Part shown: positions 10,772 to 23,029 of the stretch, in pieces
How the letters are laid out: each line of letters starts with the position of its first letter
Numbering within the stretch: position 1 is the first letter of the stretch
NCBI GenBank assembly: GCA_030765055.1
Contig: CM060951.1
Span: forward strand, 49,537,049-49,601,048
Length of the DNA stretch: 64,000 nt
Direction: 5' to 3'
Source: Mantis religiosa
Lineage: Eukaryota > Arthropoda > Insecta > Mantodea > Mantidae
The notes under the pieces: model-generated
Told to the model about the DNA's origin: nothing
What the model saw: only the letters and a program-made list of their open reading frames with translations
The model's database searches: none
Made by a program: the position numbers and the translations under genes

Positions 10772-10862
10772 GGGTAACTCTACGCTCTCTGGACCCTGAG
10801 CTCATTTTAGCATCATTTCACCCATTTCATTCATCGTCCGATATGACTTGACGTTGGAGAAG
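10772..10862 (+). mobile_element. SINE-V 3' fragment
   Basis: The segment from GGGTAACTCTACGC to GACTTGACGTTGGAG matches the tail of the tRNA-like SINE at 11750-11958, including TTTCACCCATTTCATTCATC. It ends in a short GAA-rich tract. The tRNA-like head is missing. Confidence 0.65.
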
Positions 10863-11083
10863 AAGAAGAAAAAATATATTTCCTATTTTCAGGCAAGCAG
10901 TAGAAAAAGTAAAAATAAATTTTGCTATAATTGCAATTATTTAATATTATTTCATATGTACCTTGTGATAATTTATTCTGAATGACAAATCTCGCGGTCA
11001 AGACATGGGACCTCTGGATTATCAAAATTCTTATGTTTCCGTAAATGGGTAGTTAACTATTTACAAAACATATACCACCATAT

Positions 11084-11266
11084 TGTTTCGAGCCCGTTAA
11101 CTACGATAGCGCGGCTTGTGTGTACAAAGAGCCGGCAAATAAGGATAGCTGAGATAAAGGACTTGCCGGCGCAGATTAGGTTACGCTTCTGGAAAGTTCG
11201 GAAACAAAGAACATTTGGAATATCTGTAACTCGGACTTTTAATTCTACGAGCCCCACAAAGTCACA
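11084..11266 (+). repeat. Solo gypsy-type LTR, internally deleted, TSD ATAT
   Basis: The start TGTTTCGAGC and the end CCCACAAAGTCACA match the ends of the LTR family. The body shares GATAGCGCGGCTTGTG and GAGCCGGCAAATAA with the copy at 20348. It is 183 bp against 435-560 bp for the other copies, because the region between TTCTGGAAAG and AACAAAGAACATT is deleted. ATAT flanks both sides (11080-11083 and 11267-11270). Confidence 0.8.
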
Positions 11267-11749
11267 ATATTACGGTTTAATAAGTAATTATTTTTGAAGT
11301 GAATTACGGCTTATTTTGCATAGCTGTGAACATACTATACGAGCTTCCTGGATTACAACAAAATATCAATTAAATTTGCAAAGTACATTAAAGTTTGACG
11401 CATCCTGACGTTCCAGTGTGAAATGAAGGATTAAGGTTTACACAATCCTATATGTTAAATTCGATAACCCTTCTCAGAAACTCTTATTCTTCTTTCTACC
11501 CCCTTTTACCTGAAATAAACGTGTGTAAATAGAAGGCTGATACACTAGGTAAATAAATGTAAATTTTTAAAAAGCAGGTCGCTATTTGATGAATTTGAAA
11601 TTTCACCCTTTCGATGATCACGAGAATGAAAGAAAGAAAGTTAATTTGACTTTTTCAGTTGAAACACGTATAAATATTTAAAAATATTGTTTTTCATCGA
11701 AAAATCCAAGTTTTAAATTTGTTTGAATCACCTTCAAAGTGTGCCCACC

Positions 11750-11958
11750 TGGGTAGAGTAGATGGCAGCGTGTCTGCCTCACGTTTAAGAGGTCCCGAAT
11801 TCGAATCTCGGTAAGGGTGAGTAAACTTGATAAGGTTTTTCCTAGGCGAATCCCTTATCCTGAAAGACGAATGTCGGGAAACTCTAAACTCTAAGGCTCA
11901 TTTGAGCATCATTCCACCCATTTCATTCATCGTCCGATAGTTCTTAACGTTGGGAGGA
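11750..11958 (+). mobile_element. SINE-V: tRNA-derived SINE (Val-like head)
   Basis: The head carries GTAGAGTAGATGGCAGCG (A-box region) and AATTCGAATCTCGG (B-box region), with GTCTGCCTCACG in the anticodon arm resembling a tRNA-Val arm. The tail has CCTTATCCTGAAAGACGA, CATTTCATTCATCGTCCGA and GGAGGACGTAAAATAA. Related copies or fragments lie at 10772, 35490, 54024, 54428 and 57772. The parent tRNA is tentative. Confidence 0.8.
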
Positions 11959-12159
11959 CGTAAAATAACAAAAAATCGAAGTATGGTGTATGTGTATTCT
12001 GTATTGTGCGTATGGTGTAGTCTGTAAAAGGCGTAATTAAAAATCGAAATGTTGGACGAATATCAAACTTAGAATTTAAGCTTGTTTATTCGAAAAATGC
12101 TACGCAAAGACTTTATACAAAATGTTTCCTCTCCAAAGTACCCTCTAATAACAAAATAA

Positions 12160-12475
12160 CCCATGGCGTGACAGCCCTTAGAGGATCAAGGCCTGCCAAA
12201 CTGACTGCCGGCCTCACGCCCACATAAGGTAGAGGTGGGCGATCATCCAACCGATAAGGGAAAGAGATGTGGTCAGCATCTCGGCATCCCCCAGCCGGAA
12301 TGTTAGCTTTCTTGACCAGGGTCGCTTATATATGGTAAGCTCCGCAATTTACTCACGAGGCTGAGTGGGCACCGGTCCTATACCCGGGACTTAAATCCGC
12401 AACCCAGTGGCGGGATCGATCACGGGCCGCATTCCGTGGCAGGGAACCAATGCCTGACGCTACTTACTGCGCAAG
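12160..12475. repeat. GC-rich SINE-like interspersed sequence, unclassified
   Basis: This roughly 315-bp island starts near ATGGCGTGACAGCCCTTAG and ends near CCAATGCCTGACGC. It is far GC-richer than the AT-rich sequence on both sides. GGGATCGATCACGG resembles a degenerate internal-promoter box. I see no second copy in the window and no clear target-site duplication, so classification as a SINE is a guess. Confidence 0.35.
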
Positions 12476-12479
12476 ACAA

Positions 12480-15129
12480 ACATAAAAATATTTCGCTATT
12501 AAAATTCTAAGTAGACTACTGTACTTTTTTAATAATTTTGTTTCAAATGCGATATATTAAACATAATGAAACAAAATATTTATCTTGAATCTTTTAAGAA
12601 CAGCCTGTGCAGTTTTTATCATTCGGAAATAATTTTATATAACTTTTTAATTACAAAACGTAAGAGGCAAACAATACTTTACAAATATATTTTTTCTTTG
12701 GCTTCCACCATTTCTATGATTTCTATTACATTGATTTAAATTGAGCTATGTTAGCATTCTGGTGAGATTATCATTCAATATAATAATTTCAAGATCCTTT
12801 TTACAAAATTTTACTGTAGCTTTTCTTTTCGTATCCCCCTTCGCTTCCGAATCTAAATCGAAGCATATCGGAAAAATATTAATTATATAAAATTAGATTT
12901 TATAAGAGCAGTTGTGCTAAAAGCAGTTGCATAAAGGTAAATGTAATGGCCACAGAAATTTAGATGATTGTTCAATTAAAAATAATATTTGTATTTAAAA
13001 ATATTAGTTAAGTACTTGCAAGCGTGTTAGCAACACTCTTTCTTTTTGTATATTACGATGGTGACGTTGAAAATGTTTAAAAATAAAAAAGGTATTATTT
13101 TACAAAATTTAAATGATTTTGTTGCTTTTCTACATAATTCCTTTCCGTGCAAATTTCAATTTATTCACACTTTTCATTCCTAACCAATTTATTCCACGGA
13201 TAAAATAATGTATGCCATGGCAGATTAAAATATATTTAAAATTTCACAAAACGAACACCTTTGGCAAACCTAGGACATTATTGTATTATTTTAATCTGTT
13301 ATAACCATAGAGTATAGCTGTTTAATTAAATGTTTAACTCAAAGAGTTATATTATGTGAGATTTAAATGTTATGCTGTGATCATGTACAGGTAAAGAAAT
13401 AGGCCGCAAGCACATGTTGCGTTACTCCCACGCCAGATTTGATCGACCCTGAACACAGCATCCCACGCAGGACATAAAGCGAAATTGCTAGTTCCAATGC
13501 GACTGGAACCAAGAACATCATCCAAAAGGTTAGATACACGTCCAATGAAATTATAGGTAATGGGCAATTCCAGTGATACAACATGGAAAACAGTGACTAC
13601 ATGGTTCACATCGATCAAAGTGCTGCGGGTTTGAAGCAGACAGGTTATTGTTATTATCCGACAAGCTCGCTTTTGTACTCAAACTTCTCCACTATTGGTT
13701 GTATGTTTCACAGAAATCCGTAAACCACAGTCAATATCCTAACATGGTCCGTTTCATAATTACATTGACTTCGCAACTGGGGTGTTCATAGCAGAAAAGC
13801 GAAGCCAGCTCTCATCGCGTAATTTACTCCAAAAGTCTCGAACTGGCTAAAATTAGATATGAATTCATTTCTACTGGATAAAAGTTGGGTATTATTGATC
13901 TCTGTTCTAACCAATGTAGGATGCTACCACACAAAAGCTCTCTCTACTGTGTAAATAGAAGACAAAAAACGCACTGCACTACATACGAGATTTGAAATCT
14001 AGATTACAGGAAAATTACGTTCTTAAGGTCCCAAAAGAGGCATTTTTATAAAAAGGTCAGTGTCTGTGTGTGTGAGACTGTCTGTCTGCCTGTCTGTCTG
14101 TAAACAGAAAGCTCACAAAGAAACACTCGATAAATACTAAATTTGCTCTTTAGGTGCAGCGTCCTCCAAAGATTTTTTAAATTTCCTCATCTCAAACTAC
14201 CGTTTCGAAATATTTGATTTCCTCGGATATTACTAGAATATTTTGCTTAAATCCTCATATACAATTATATATTTTATAAAAAATAGAATGTTTGAGAACA
14301 GTCTGTGAAGCCCTCATCATTCGGAAGAAATGTTGTATAATATGGTTTAACTGGTGTAAGTACACTAAGAGATGGACACAAATTGAATACACAAAAAATG
14401 CTAGATTCTGTAAAACACGCAGCATAAAAACATTTAAAATAACTCGTTTATGACATCACCAATTTCGTCATATTCGTTATTATGAATTTGAATTTTCAAT
14501 ACATTTATTTGATAGTGTTGCCGCTGTTCAATTGTTTCTCGCGATTTGTTGGAAAAATTACACATTTTCCAGGTCAGCTCATAGCGACTAAATTTTCAAA
14601 TATCTGCGTATGCATTCAGTTTTCTTTATGCCATTGTATCTTTAACAACTGTATAGTAAAACAATGTATGCAAATATTTACTCGATTAATATGAAATATG
14701 TAGAAGGCCGGTTTCTTATTGGGGCGGATCCTTATGAGGGATTTATGGGACTTAGTCCCAACAGGTTTTTTCTTTTGGACAAATGTAAAACCAGCCATTA
14801 TCACCAAACATTTTAAAATTTGAATTTAGCACCTTACCTACCTGTTTTTAAGAATATTAGTATTCCAAGAGTTAAAATAGAAAGGTACCCTAAGTATAAG
14901 CCTCAAAGCTTCGAAATTTATACTTACAGTAACGTTACAAAAGACATTGTTTGGATATGTACCACAGCGTACAAAACTCCTAAACGAAATAGTGTTTTTA
15001 AGGGCTAGACCGTACATCATTGTCATTAGAATTTTACAAGGATTAGTTTACCTTTTATAAGCAGGTACCAGCAATAAAACAGGGCGATGAAACATGTTAT
15101 TTCAACAACTTCGTTTCTGTAAAATTTCT
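12480..15129. other. AT-rich sequence with no supportable gene
   Basis: It holds a short TGTG/CTGT-rich tract at 14063-14100. Two diverged copies of a short repeat are recognisable by GAACAGYCTGTG followed by TCATTCGGAA, at about 12598-12655 and 14295-14345. A less AT-rich patch at 13385-13620 has open frames on the minus strand, but nothing I recognise. Confidence 0.5.
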
Positions 15130-15189
15130 ATAAAATTGTTTGTAGATTATTTGCGTCCATCAAGCCATGGAGACTTTTTTTCTAACGAA

Positions 15190-16071
15190 TTCATGTAGGT
15201 AATCACTTATCACATCTAATCCAGTTTCCTCTACGACCGCAGCTTTTCAGTACGCATTGGTGGAATGCTTTCATCCCCACATAATATTACCGCAGGTGTC
15301 CCACAGGGTTCTATCTCGGCCCCGACTCTATTTAATATATGCATTTCTGATATTCCTGACATAGCTCTGACTTCTTTAGCTCTTTACACTGATGACACAG
15401 TACTATATTATTCGCATGTTAATCTCCAGCACGCACAAGAAGTAGTACAGCTCTCTTTAGATCACTTATCCCACTGGTTCAGCACTTGGCGGATCTCTTT
15501 GAACCCTCAGAAAACCGAGGCTAAAATCTTCACTCTTCGCCGGTATACTCCGCTTACTCCGTTGCGTCTCTACAGGAACAATGTACCTTGGCTCCCCACT
15601 ACAACTCTCGTTAAATACCTTGGAGTGCTTTTGGACTCTCGACTGACCATATCGATCGTCTTATATCACTGGCCTCCGGGCGACTTTCAAAACTCTCACC
15701 TCTGTTGCATCGCCGTTCCAGCCTCGGCCTACAGTTTTTATTGTTAATCTACAAATCACTCGTTCGTTCACTTATTACTTATGCCTGACAAGTGAGGGGG
15801 GGCCGCACACACATGTCATCTGCGTCGTCTTCAGGTTATACAGAATCGCTTCATGCGCATCGCTACCAACGCTCCATGGTTGATCCGTAATCAGCAGCTC
15901 CATCACGAACTAGGACTTTTACCTCTTCACGACTACATTCGCAGGATCGGCCGTCGTTTCTTGTTCTACACTGCAAGAAGTTCCATGAGGTGTGCATTAG
16001 AGCATCGGCGTCCGCACGCGCCAGCCCTCACGCTTGAAGAGGAGACTACCACAGGACCTGCTTCTGAGTGA
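15190..16071 (+). pseudogene. Jockey-like reverse transcriptase fragment, frameshifted
   Basis: The frame begins in the RT palm with SVRIGGMLSSPHN and ITAGVPQGSISAPTLFN. It continues through ALYTDDTVLYY, where the usual YADD has become YTDD, then SLNPQKTEAKIF and VKYLGVLLDS. After about 15660 the frame shifts. Homology resumes with QVIQNRFMRIATNAPWLIRN and ELGLLPLHDYIRR, typical of the C-terminal part of Jockey-clade ORF2. The endonuclease and the N-terminal RT are absent because of 5' truncation, so this copy cannot be functional. Confidence 0.8.
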
Positions 16072-16261
16072 TACATCTGATTCCAGTGATTCTAGTGCGT
16101 GATGTGTGTCTTACATCTCCAATATTCACTTAATTCCTCAGAGAGTATTATTGGAGTTCTAACTTAATGTAGTTAGGGGTGGCCTGTTAGCCTGTTATTG
16201 TTCTTTAATTTATTGTTCTGTTACCTTCTTTCCACTCTGATCTGTAAAGCATTTTACTGCT

Positions 16262-16511
16262 AAAAATGAAATGTGTAGTGTTTAACGCCCGCTTTTACTA
16301 CATACGGCACCGCAGGCGATGACACTGATGATACATGAGATGAAGATGGAGCACCGGTGGAATGAGATGGCAGGGGAAACCGGAGATCCCGGAGAAAACC
16401 CGCCCCAACGCCGTGTTGTCCACCACAAATCTCACTTTGCGGTCGCCCGGGATCGAACCCGGGCCGCCTTGGTGAGAGCCAAGCGGTCTAACCACTGAGC
16501 CACGGCATGAC
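16262..16511 (-). mobile_element. SINE-Glu, full length, TSD CATTTTACTGCT
   Basis: Read on the minus strand it starts GGTCATGCCGTGGCTCAGTG and carries TTGGCTCTCACCAAGG followed by GGGTTCGATCCCGGG. That matches a tRNA-Glu(CTC) anticodon arm and T arm, so the head is tRNA-Glu-derived. The body includes CACCGGTGCTCCATC, and the tail ends ACACATTTCATTTTT. The 12-bp target duplication CATTTTACTGCT occurs at 16250-16261 and 16512-16523. It is inserted in the 3' UTR of the Jockey-like LINE. Confidence 0.92.
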
Positions 16512-16536
16512 CATTTTACTGCTGATCGATCAATAA

Positions 16537-16538
<2 letters not shown>

Positions 16539-16572
<34 letters not shown>
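16539..16572. repeat. (AT)n microsatellite at LINE 3' end
   Basis: Alternating AT follows AATAAATAAAT at the end of the Jockey-like LINE and probably derives from its 3' tail. Confidence 0.9.
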
Positions 16573-16575
<3 letters not shown>

Positions 16576-16589
16576 CCATATAGGACTAC

Positions 16590-17305
16590 ACAAAGTACTT
16601 ACAATTAGATATGTTTCTTAGCACTTCTCTGAATACATATCGCTCTCATTCTTTGGCTATCTCTGGTCTGCCAAGATTGTTCCAGTCTTTTTCTTCGGTT
16701 TATCCTCTTGGTCAATTTGCTACTTAAGCATCTTCATTTTAAAGACGCCCCTCTCTTGGATCGTCTTGAGTGATTCCTGCCAATTTTAAATAATTTTACT
16801 TCACCAATCCATTTCATACTGTCTTGTACTTGTCTTCTACTTAAGTAAAATTCCATAATTTATGCTGTGAGCTTATTTGAAGTTAATCGTTTAATATGCT
16901 CATAAGAATTTAACCTTCGTTTCCTAATATCACTATGAATGTCTGTATATTTTTTGATTTCCTTTCTACTTGTAGGTCTGTATTCTCCACCTACGATTTG
17001 TGGACATACATTTTTTCCATAATTTTACGTTCTTTTTTACTATATTTTCCATATCAGCTTTTCTGTTCAACATTATTTTTTTCTTCTTCATAGAGACACT
17101 TTGGTTTAATTACAGGGCTATAGTGCCTTAATTTTGTATATTCAGCCAACAGGTATTATTATATATGTTTTGACTAAGCCATTATGTTGTTTCCATTTTT
17201 TGGCATCTGCTTTTATTTGCTTTAGTTTCGATTCCATTTTCTTGAATTATTTTCCCAAGATATTTAAATTGTGAAACTCGTTTAATCTCTTACATTTTTG
17301 GTTTC
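16590..17305 (-). pseudogene. Degenerate LINE reverse transcriptase C-terminal fragment
   Basis: On the minus strand, pieces in shifting frames read like the C-terminal half of a LINE polyprotein: FHNLNILGKIIQENGIETKA (equivalent to the FKYLGSII block), then GGEYRPTSRKEIKKYTDI and RKRRLNSYEHIKRL. Many stops and frameshifts are present. Its 5' side abuts the AAT array at 17308. The clade is not clear. Confidence 0.6.
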
Positions 17306-17306
17306 C

Positions 17307-17775
<469 letters not shown>

Positions 17776-17904
17776 ATTATTACTATTATTATTACTATTA
17801 TATCTTGAATCATATAGGTCCATAAATCATTTTAACTATAACGCCACTGCTTTCTCTAGAATATAAACATATAAACGATATAAGGTAGAACAAATAATGT
17901 GAAT

Positions 17905-17905
17905 G

Positions 17906-17948
<43 letters not shown>

Positions 17949-17950
17949 AA
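17905..17950. repeat. (AT)n-(GT)n dinucleotide repeat
   Basis: About 13 AT units pass directly into about 9 GT units. Confidence 0.9.
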
Positions 17951-18754
17951 ATACATAGGAATTTTCTTTGTACTTTGTTCCATTTTTTGACAACCTGTAC
18001 TTTCAGCCAGAAGAGGGAAACATTAAAATGTATTTCAAACGTCTTTTGTTTTCTGTAACAATGGTATCGCATTACCCGCAGCAAGTACAACATAATGGCG
18101 ACTGACATTTGAGTTCCACGTCACGTTTGTGTGGCTGGAAAAACAAACGCTTCAGGGAGACATGGATGAAGAGAACATCGAGTGATCAGAGAGTGATACA
18201 AAGAGCCTGTGACGTGAGCAAACCCGATTTGTACGACTGAGCTTCCGCGGTCGAGATAAATATGTTATTTCTAACGTCCTGGCGGCTAAAGTTTTTATGG
18301 AAGTTACATTATTATGCTTCCTTTGTTGATACATGAACATGAGCCATGAAGTAGATAGCATGTGTAAGTTGAAGTATTGCTCCTATATGACAAAGAAAAT
18401 ATCAGGAGAGTGAGAAAGCACTGAAATTTATAATTTATCTCTTTTTCTAACATGATAATGTTTAACTCAAGAGCACTGATTCAAATAAAATAAGAGGAAA
18501 GTTTCCTTAGGAGAATCTTTGTAGTCATTTTCTTACAATTTGACTATTAGGATTAGGCGCATTACGGAGGTGATTGGGCACTGCTATCAGTCGTGCACTA
18601 TTGCACCAATGCCCCTAAGTGGGGCATCCGCTGGAGGAAGGATGAGGTGAGATGAGAGATAAGACAGCCATTCCAAGGAACCACGGCAGTGCAGAGGACA
18701 GGGTCCCTACACTTTTTAGATGGAAGCTTCCCCCGTCCGGTCAGGATATCCCAT
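17951..18754. other. No supportable gene
   Basis: Mixed sequence with only short open frames. From about 18540 base composition becomes GC-richer, leading into the retroposon at 18755. Confidence 0.5.
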
Positions 18755-19255
18755 CGTACTGTGGTGTAGTGGAGGGGTTCCGTCCCCTTCAACTGCCATG
18801 GTGCGGGTGCTGCGGATCATTAGCACTCGTGGTACCTCTAACGTTACTAGAGGAACTTCGGGCTGAACTGCCGAACTCCTCCCGTCGGGGAGTTGTTCGG
18901 ATTGGGTTGGACTCGAGGTGCAGTCTGTTCCCGACACCCACGAGAAATTGCGTACCTCCGGCCAGGCTACGGCCGCCCGGAGGGGGTAGAGGGTTGCCTC
19001 ATAAGTCCCGGGTACTAGCCTGCAGAGCTAGTAGAAGGTGTGCTAGATCACCAGGTGGCCCCACCGAGGTTTTCGGTAGTCTTCCCTGCGGGGTTGAAGC
19101 GCGTAAGTGGCGTATCCACTTCCATCCCATCTTGACGTTGTTGTCGATTGGGGGCCTTTTAAGAAATCAGGAAAGACCTCCGGAGTTATCCATCGCTCCC
19201 GGATTGAAGGAGCCCAGGGTCTTCGGACATGGGTCGAAAACAGTCGTACCATGAC
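18755..19255 (+). mobile_element. GC-rich retroposon family (copy 1)
   Basis: The segment shares TTAGCACTCGTGGTACCTCT, AGGCTACGGCCGCCCGGAGG, TACTAGCCTGCAGAGCTAG and GGCGTATCCACTTCCATCCC with copies at 33500-33982 and 55878-56417. TAGCACTCGTGG and the TTCGAGCCCC seen in other copies could be A- and B-box-like, but this is weak. The 200-codon open frame across it is not conserved in the other copies, so I do not call a protein. Ends are approximate. Confidence 0.75.
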
Positions 19256-19261
19256 ACCTGG

Positions 19262-19536
19262 GTTCGGAGGTCGGTAACCGTCTTACCGGAGTTGGAAGTA
19301 GTTCACTCAGAGTATATCAGTTTGCCATGCACCGCAGAGCCCCGCTGACACTTCTACCCCAAGGAGAGCACCAGGGTAGAGATGACATGAAACAGAGGGA
19401 CAGGAAATTCAGAGGAAAGTAATTAAACTACCCAGCACTAAACTGGTGACCCGGGTAGGTCGACCACGGAATCGAATCCAGGCCTCCCGAATGCAGGCCA
19501 CAGAGGAAACTGCCTGAGTCATCCCGCTCGGCCTAA
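19262..19536 (-). mobile_element. tRNA-derived SINE (Leu/Ser-like head)
   Basis: On the minus strand the head reads GGCCGAGCGGGATGACTCAG (A-box region) and GGCCTGGATTCGATTCC (B-box region). A body containing CACCAGTTTAGTGCTGGGTA and CCTGGTGCTCTCC follows. It lies directly beside the GC-rich retroposon. No second copy is visible in this window and the 3' end is approximate. Confidence 0.65.
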
Positions 19537-20347
19537 GTAGATATTATACCTACTCTTCATTGTATTCTATCGGTGAACCCTCAACTGGTTTGGTGTCTGT
19601 ATGATTTGTTATGATTTTGGTTTTGGAGGGGTTCATTGCTAGGTCTGCTTAGTGCTCTTTGTGTCCAGTTCATTCAGTACTTTTGGGGGGTTTCCGTTTG
19701 GCGATTTGGGAAATAGCACAACCATAAGTCATATAAAAATTTAAATTTAACAATTTCAACATTCACAAACAGATGCATATAGATGTTAAAGTGATGCTTT
19801 ATATGAAATAAATGATAATCAATGTATCTAACAATAATAAATAATCTGTGATTAGTAAACATCAATCCAAACATTTTATGATTATCCAATCATAAACACA
19901 CAACCTCAACTACCACAATTCATAACAGCAAATATTAGACAATTTATTACTTTCTTTATTACTTATAATAAGCATAGTATTGTACTTCACCCTAAAACTA
20001 GAATTCAAAATATATGATCTGACAGTGTTATTAGAAAATTCCCGAGGGTGCTTGTATGTATATGTGTGGAGGTGTGTGCATCTGTGAACATCATTATCCT
20101 AAACAAAAAGTCGGTTAAATACCATATTTGGTATACTTGAGTTCGGCATCTTTTAAGAATATAATAACATTTTAAAGGAAATCCTCACACCCCAATTACG
20201 CTTTAGTTGGCAAAATTTGACTATTCCAAAAATGGTTATAAAGATTTTAATTAAAACAGTATATGTTTAAGATTATTTTCATAGCAAACTAAAATGCACA
20301 CCTTAATTTTCTGAAAAACTCTTCATTCTGAAATATGTTGTCATAAA
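19537..20347. other. AT-rich sequence with no supportable gene
   Basis: Only short open frames are present. A TGTATGTATATGTG-type tract lies near 20055. Confidence 0.5.
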
Positions 20348-20782
20348 TGTCGCGAAGTCGTTATATACGATAGCGCGGCTCTGTACACAAAGAGCCGGAA
20401 AATAAAGATAGCTGAGATAAAGGAAATGCCGGCATAGATTAAGTTACGTTTCTGGAAGGTGATAGAATATTGTTTTTTTTATTGTTCTGGAACAGTCTAG
20501 AATTTATCAATGAGGTATTTAAGAAGGCGACGACTCGCCAAGAGTCAGTCAGTCGTAAGCAGAAAACAGCTGTAGAGTGTTGTAACGAGAACAGATGTTG
20601 TAACAGGAGAGTTGTAAACAGATGTAATCAGAACACTGTCTGTTATTGTCATCGACCTTGGTGTTGTAGATTGTGATATGCGATGTAATTCTGCTGCTAC
20701 GAAGTGTGTTTTTACGCAAATAAAGAACATTTCGAATATCTGCAACTCGTACTTTTAATTCTAGGAACCCAAAAAAGTCGCA
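20348..20782 (+). repeat. Solo gypsy-type LTR
   Basis: It starts TGTCGCGAAG and ends AAAAAAGTCGCA. The interior has GATAGCGCGGCTCTG, the family signature TTATTGTCATCGACCTTGG, and AATAAAGAACATT as the likely polyadenylation-signal region. The right flank is ATAT; the left flank (TAAA) does not match exactly, so the target duplication is decayed. Confidence 0.85.
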
Positions 20783-21270
20783 ATATTAAACTGTAAGTTT
20801 TATACAAGGTCGTAGTGTATAAATTATCATTTAAAAATATTATTATTATTTAACAAATATATAGCAAATAATTTTTGTTTTCAGCTAACACTTTCCAGGA
20901 TGGGTAAAACGGAATTTCTAAGTCATCATAAAACTATTAGGACTCAAAATGTTGACTGTTGCTAAAGAGGGTTCGGAAAGGTCTATTCAACTACTGTTAA
21001 ATTTGCTATTTTCAGGTTCTTTTTTCGCATAAACCTTATGGAGTAGAGAGTTGAAATTTTGACTATTTAATATTGAAAATGTTGTTATGATTTTAACAAA
21101 AGAATTTGTCTCTTGTGTATTTTGTGTTCAAGGAATGTTTTGAACGAAGTACTTAAAAACAAAGTATTAAATACTTTTCTATTTTGAGAACAAAATAACA
21201 TGGAAATAAGCCCCAGTACTAAAATTATAAAGCATATACAAGGAGTATGTGATAAAACATTTACAAATGT
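20783..21270. other. AT-rich sequence with no supportable gene
   Basis: No repeat family or coding signal recognised. Confidence 0.5.
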
Positions 21271-21438
21271 ATGAAAGGGTACAGTCAGACTGAAAAATTC
21301 ACTGCCATAGCCGGGATATGAACCACGTTTGCCATAGCAGCTCAATGGTTTAGAGCGGCTGGATAGAGACCAGAAGATCCGTGGTTCAAATCCCGGCTAT
21401 GGCTTTGTATTTTTCAGTCTGGTTTTGCCCTTTCATAG
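21271..21438. mobile_element. Fold-back tRNA-like element (copy A, short)
   Basis: The left arm (21271-21327) is close to the reverse complement of the right arm (21382-21438). Each arm carries the CATAGCCGGGAT / ATCCCGGCTATGG end, the TGAACCACG / CGTGGTTCA B-box region and TCAGACTGAAAAAT / ATTTTTCAGTCTGG. The central part holds one tRNA-like A-box side (GCAGCTCAATGGTTTAGAGC). Confidence 0.8.
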
Positions 21439-22109
21439 TGCGTCCTACACACGGCTAGTATGAAAAAATAATTAATGTCCATTATAAATGTATGTTTAAT
21501 AGGAGTGAAGAAAAGGATACACAAACATACACACAAACAAACACACACACACATAGTGGATGCATGTTGTAAGCATAACTTAATGCATCCCTGCACCATA
21601 TGCAGGGTTATGATCCTCCTCTTTATACAAGTTTTGTAACCTCATCTTTGCTCTCTTAGTAAATTTACCAGCCTTTTTTCATTAATCTTTTCACCTCTAT
21701 TGATTTCTATAGGATACATAGTTTTTATTACCTATATACAGTTCACTCCTATTTTCATTTCAAGGCTCTTTCACAGTTCACGTCTCACTATATTTGCTCT
21801 ATTGAAAGAGGCTGCTGCTTCATACCCTCCAAAGTGTAGTGTATTCATTCTAATAAAAGGTTTATTTGGTAGATTGGCAGTAAATGACGTGCTGAAACGA
21901 TGTTTCAGGATTTTGTGTGCAAATAATTTTTAAAAAGCTCTGGGACTGATAATTCCTTGAAAGTTGGTTTCATCTCCTTCATGTGGGCTAAAGGGAGATG
22001 AGATACTTTTAGTGTTCTTATTCTTTTATATGAATCTTTGAATACTACTCTTTTTATGTCACTCTCCTGTCATTAAATTAAATACTGTAACATATTGTGA
22101 AGTGTTATA
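21439..22109. other. No supportable gene
   Basis: AT-rich with a short (AC)n tract at about 21536-21554. Confidence 0.5.
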
Positions 22110-22111
22110 TA

Positions 22112-23027
22112 CGCGGGCTGTTCAATAAAGAATGATCATAATTTTTTTACGGTCATAATTTTTCGCACTAAAATTCAATCTTATTATATTCTGTTAGCTT
22201 AATGTGAAACAAACACGCCGTAGTAGTTTCATTGTTGGTACTCCTGGTTCCCGCCTGTGACAACCAGGCAAGTTCAGACATGTTCAGTATCGCCTACCGC
22301 TGCAATGGAGGTACCATGCAGTTAAAGTTGGTGTTAGAGTAAGATCCGGAGTTTCTTTCAAACGTAATCACTGCTGATGAAAGTTGGCTACATCATTTTC
22401 ATCCTGAGAGCAAACAGCAAAGCTCAGTGTGGAAATCTCCTTCATCACCAACCTCCACAAAAGCAAAAGTGGTTGCTTCTGCTGGGAAAGTTATGGTCAT
22501 CTCATTCTTTGATATTCATGGAATGGTTTATCAACATGTACCTGCACACACACGCATCAGTAACTGGACAATATTACAGGGATGTCCTGTAAACATTGCA
22601 AGTCCATTTCAGGCGCAAAAGACCACATTTCTGTGAATCAGGCTGGATGCTGTACCACGATAATGCGCGGCCGCATATTGCCAAAGTTGTTGCTCAATGT
22701 CTTGCAAAAATCAACGCGAATTGCATCCTTCACCCTCCCTACAGTCCGGATTTAGCCCCATGTGACTTTTTTCTATTCCCTAACTTAAAGAAACGTCTTT
22801 CTAGGAGGCATTATCCATCATCAGAAGCAGTGGTGAAGTCTGCGAAGGCGATTTTGAAGGATCTCTCAAAAATAGTTTCCAGCATGTCTTTGATAACTGG
22901 CAGAAACGCTGGGACAAGTGCATCGCATTCAGCGGAGACCATTTTGAGAGGACCATCAAAATTATGAGGATGAGTAAAGATACATTGTCAGAAAAAGTTG
23001 TGATCATTCTTTATTGAACAGCCCTCG
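22112..23027 (+). mobile_element. Mariner element, internally deleted, TSD TA
   Basis: Terminal inverted repeats of about 28 bp begin CGCGGGCTGTTCAATAAAG on the left and CGAGGGCTGTTCAATAAAG on the right (reverse complement). TA flanks both ends (22110-22111 and 23028-23029). At 916 bp it is shorter than a complete mariner of about 1.3 kb. The transposase N-terminus is missing. Confidence 0.92.
22345..22967 (+). pseudogene. Mariner transposase remnant
   Basis: Fragments in two frames: around 22376 the equivalent of the first catalytic block (TADESWLHHFHPESKQQSS, with the Asp present), then SVWKSPSSPTSTKAKV, GKVMVISFFDIHG, ESGWMLYHDNARPHIA (second Asp) and YSPDLAPCDFFLFP (third Asp). Frameshifts occur near 22440-22600. 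The catalytic triad positions survive, but the DNA-binding half and the continuous frame are lost. The cut-and-paste enzyme would not be produced. Confidence 0.85.
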
Positions 23028-23029
23028 TA

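Larger units (their letters stand above)
15130..16572 (+). mobile_element. 5'-truncated Jockey-like LINE, split by a SINE
   Basis: Decayed reverse transcriptase coding sequence (15190-16071) is followed by about 180 bp of 3' UTR, a SINE insertion (16262-16511), and the remaining 3' end with TAAATAAATATATAT and an AT tract. The Jockey-type assignment rests on the RT signatures and the C-terminal sequence. Confidence 0.75.

Noticed and set aside
13370..13618. 82-codon minus-strand frame as a possible exon
   Set aside because: No recognisable domain, with an overlapping frame of similar length. Not supportable.
16430..16505. tRNA-Glu gene on the minus strand
   Set aside because: The sequence is tRNA-like, but it is the head of a SINE with a body, a tail and a target duplication, and it recurs elsewhere in the same context.
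18652..19254. 200-codon open frame on the plus strand
   Set aside because: It lies in the GC-rich retroposon. The frame is not maintained in the two other copies, and GC-rich DNA has few chance stops.
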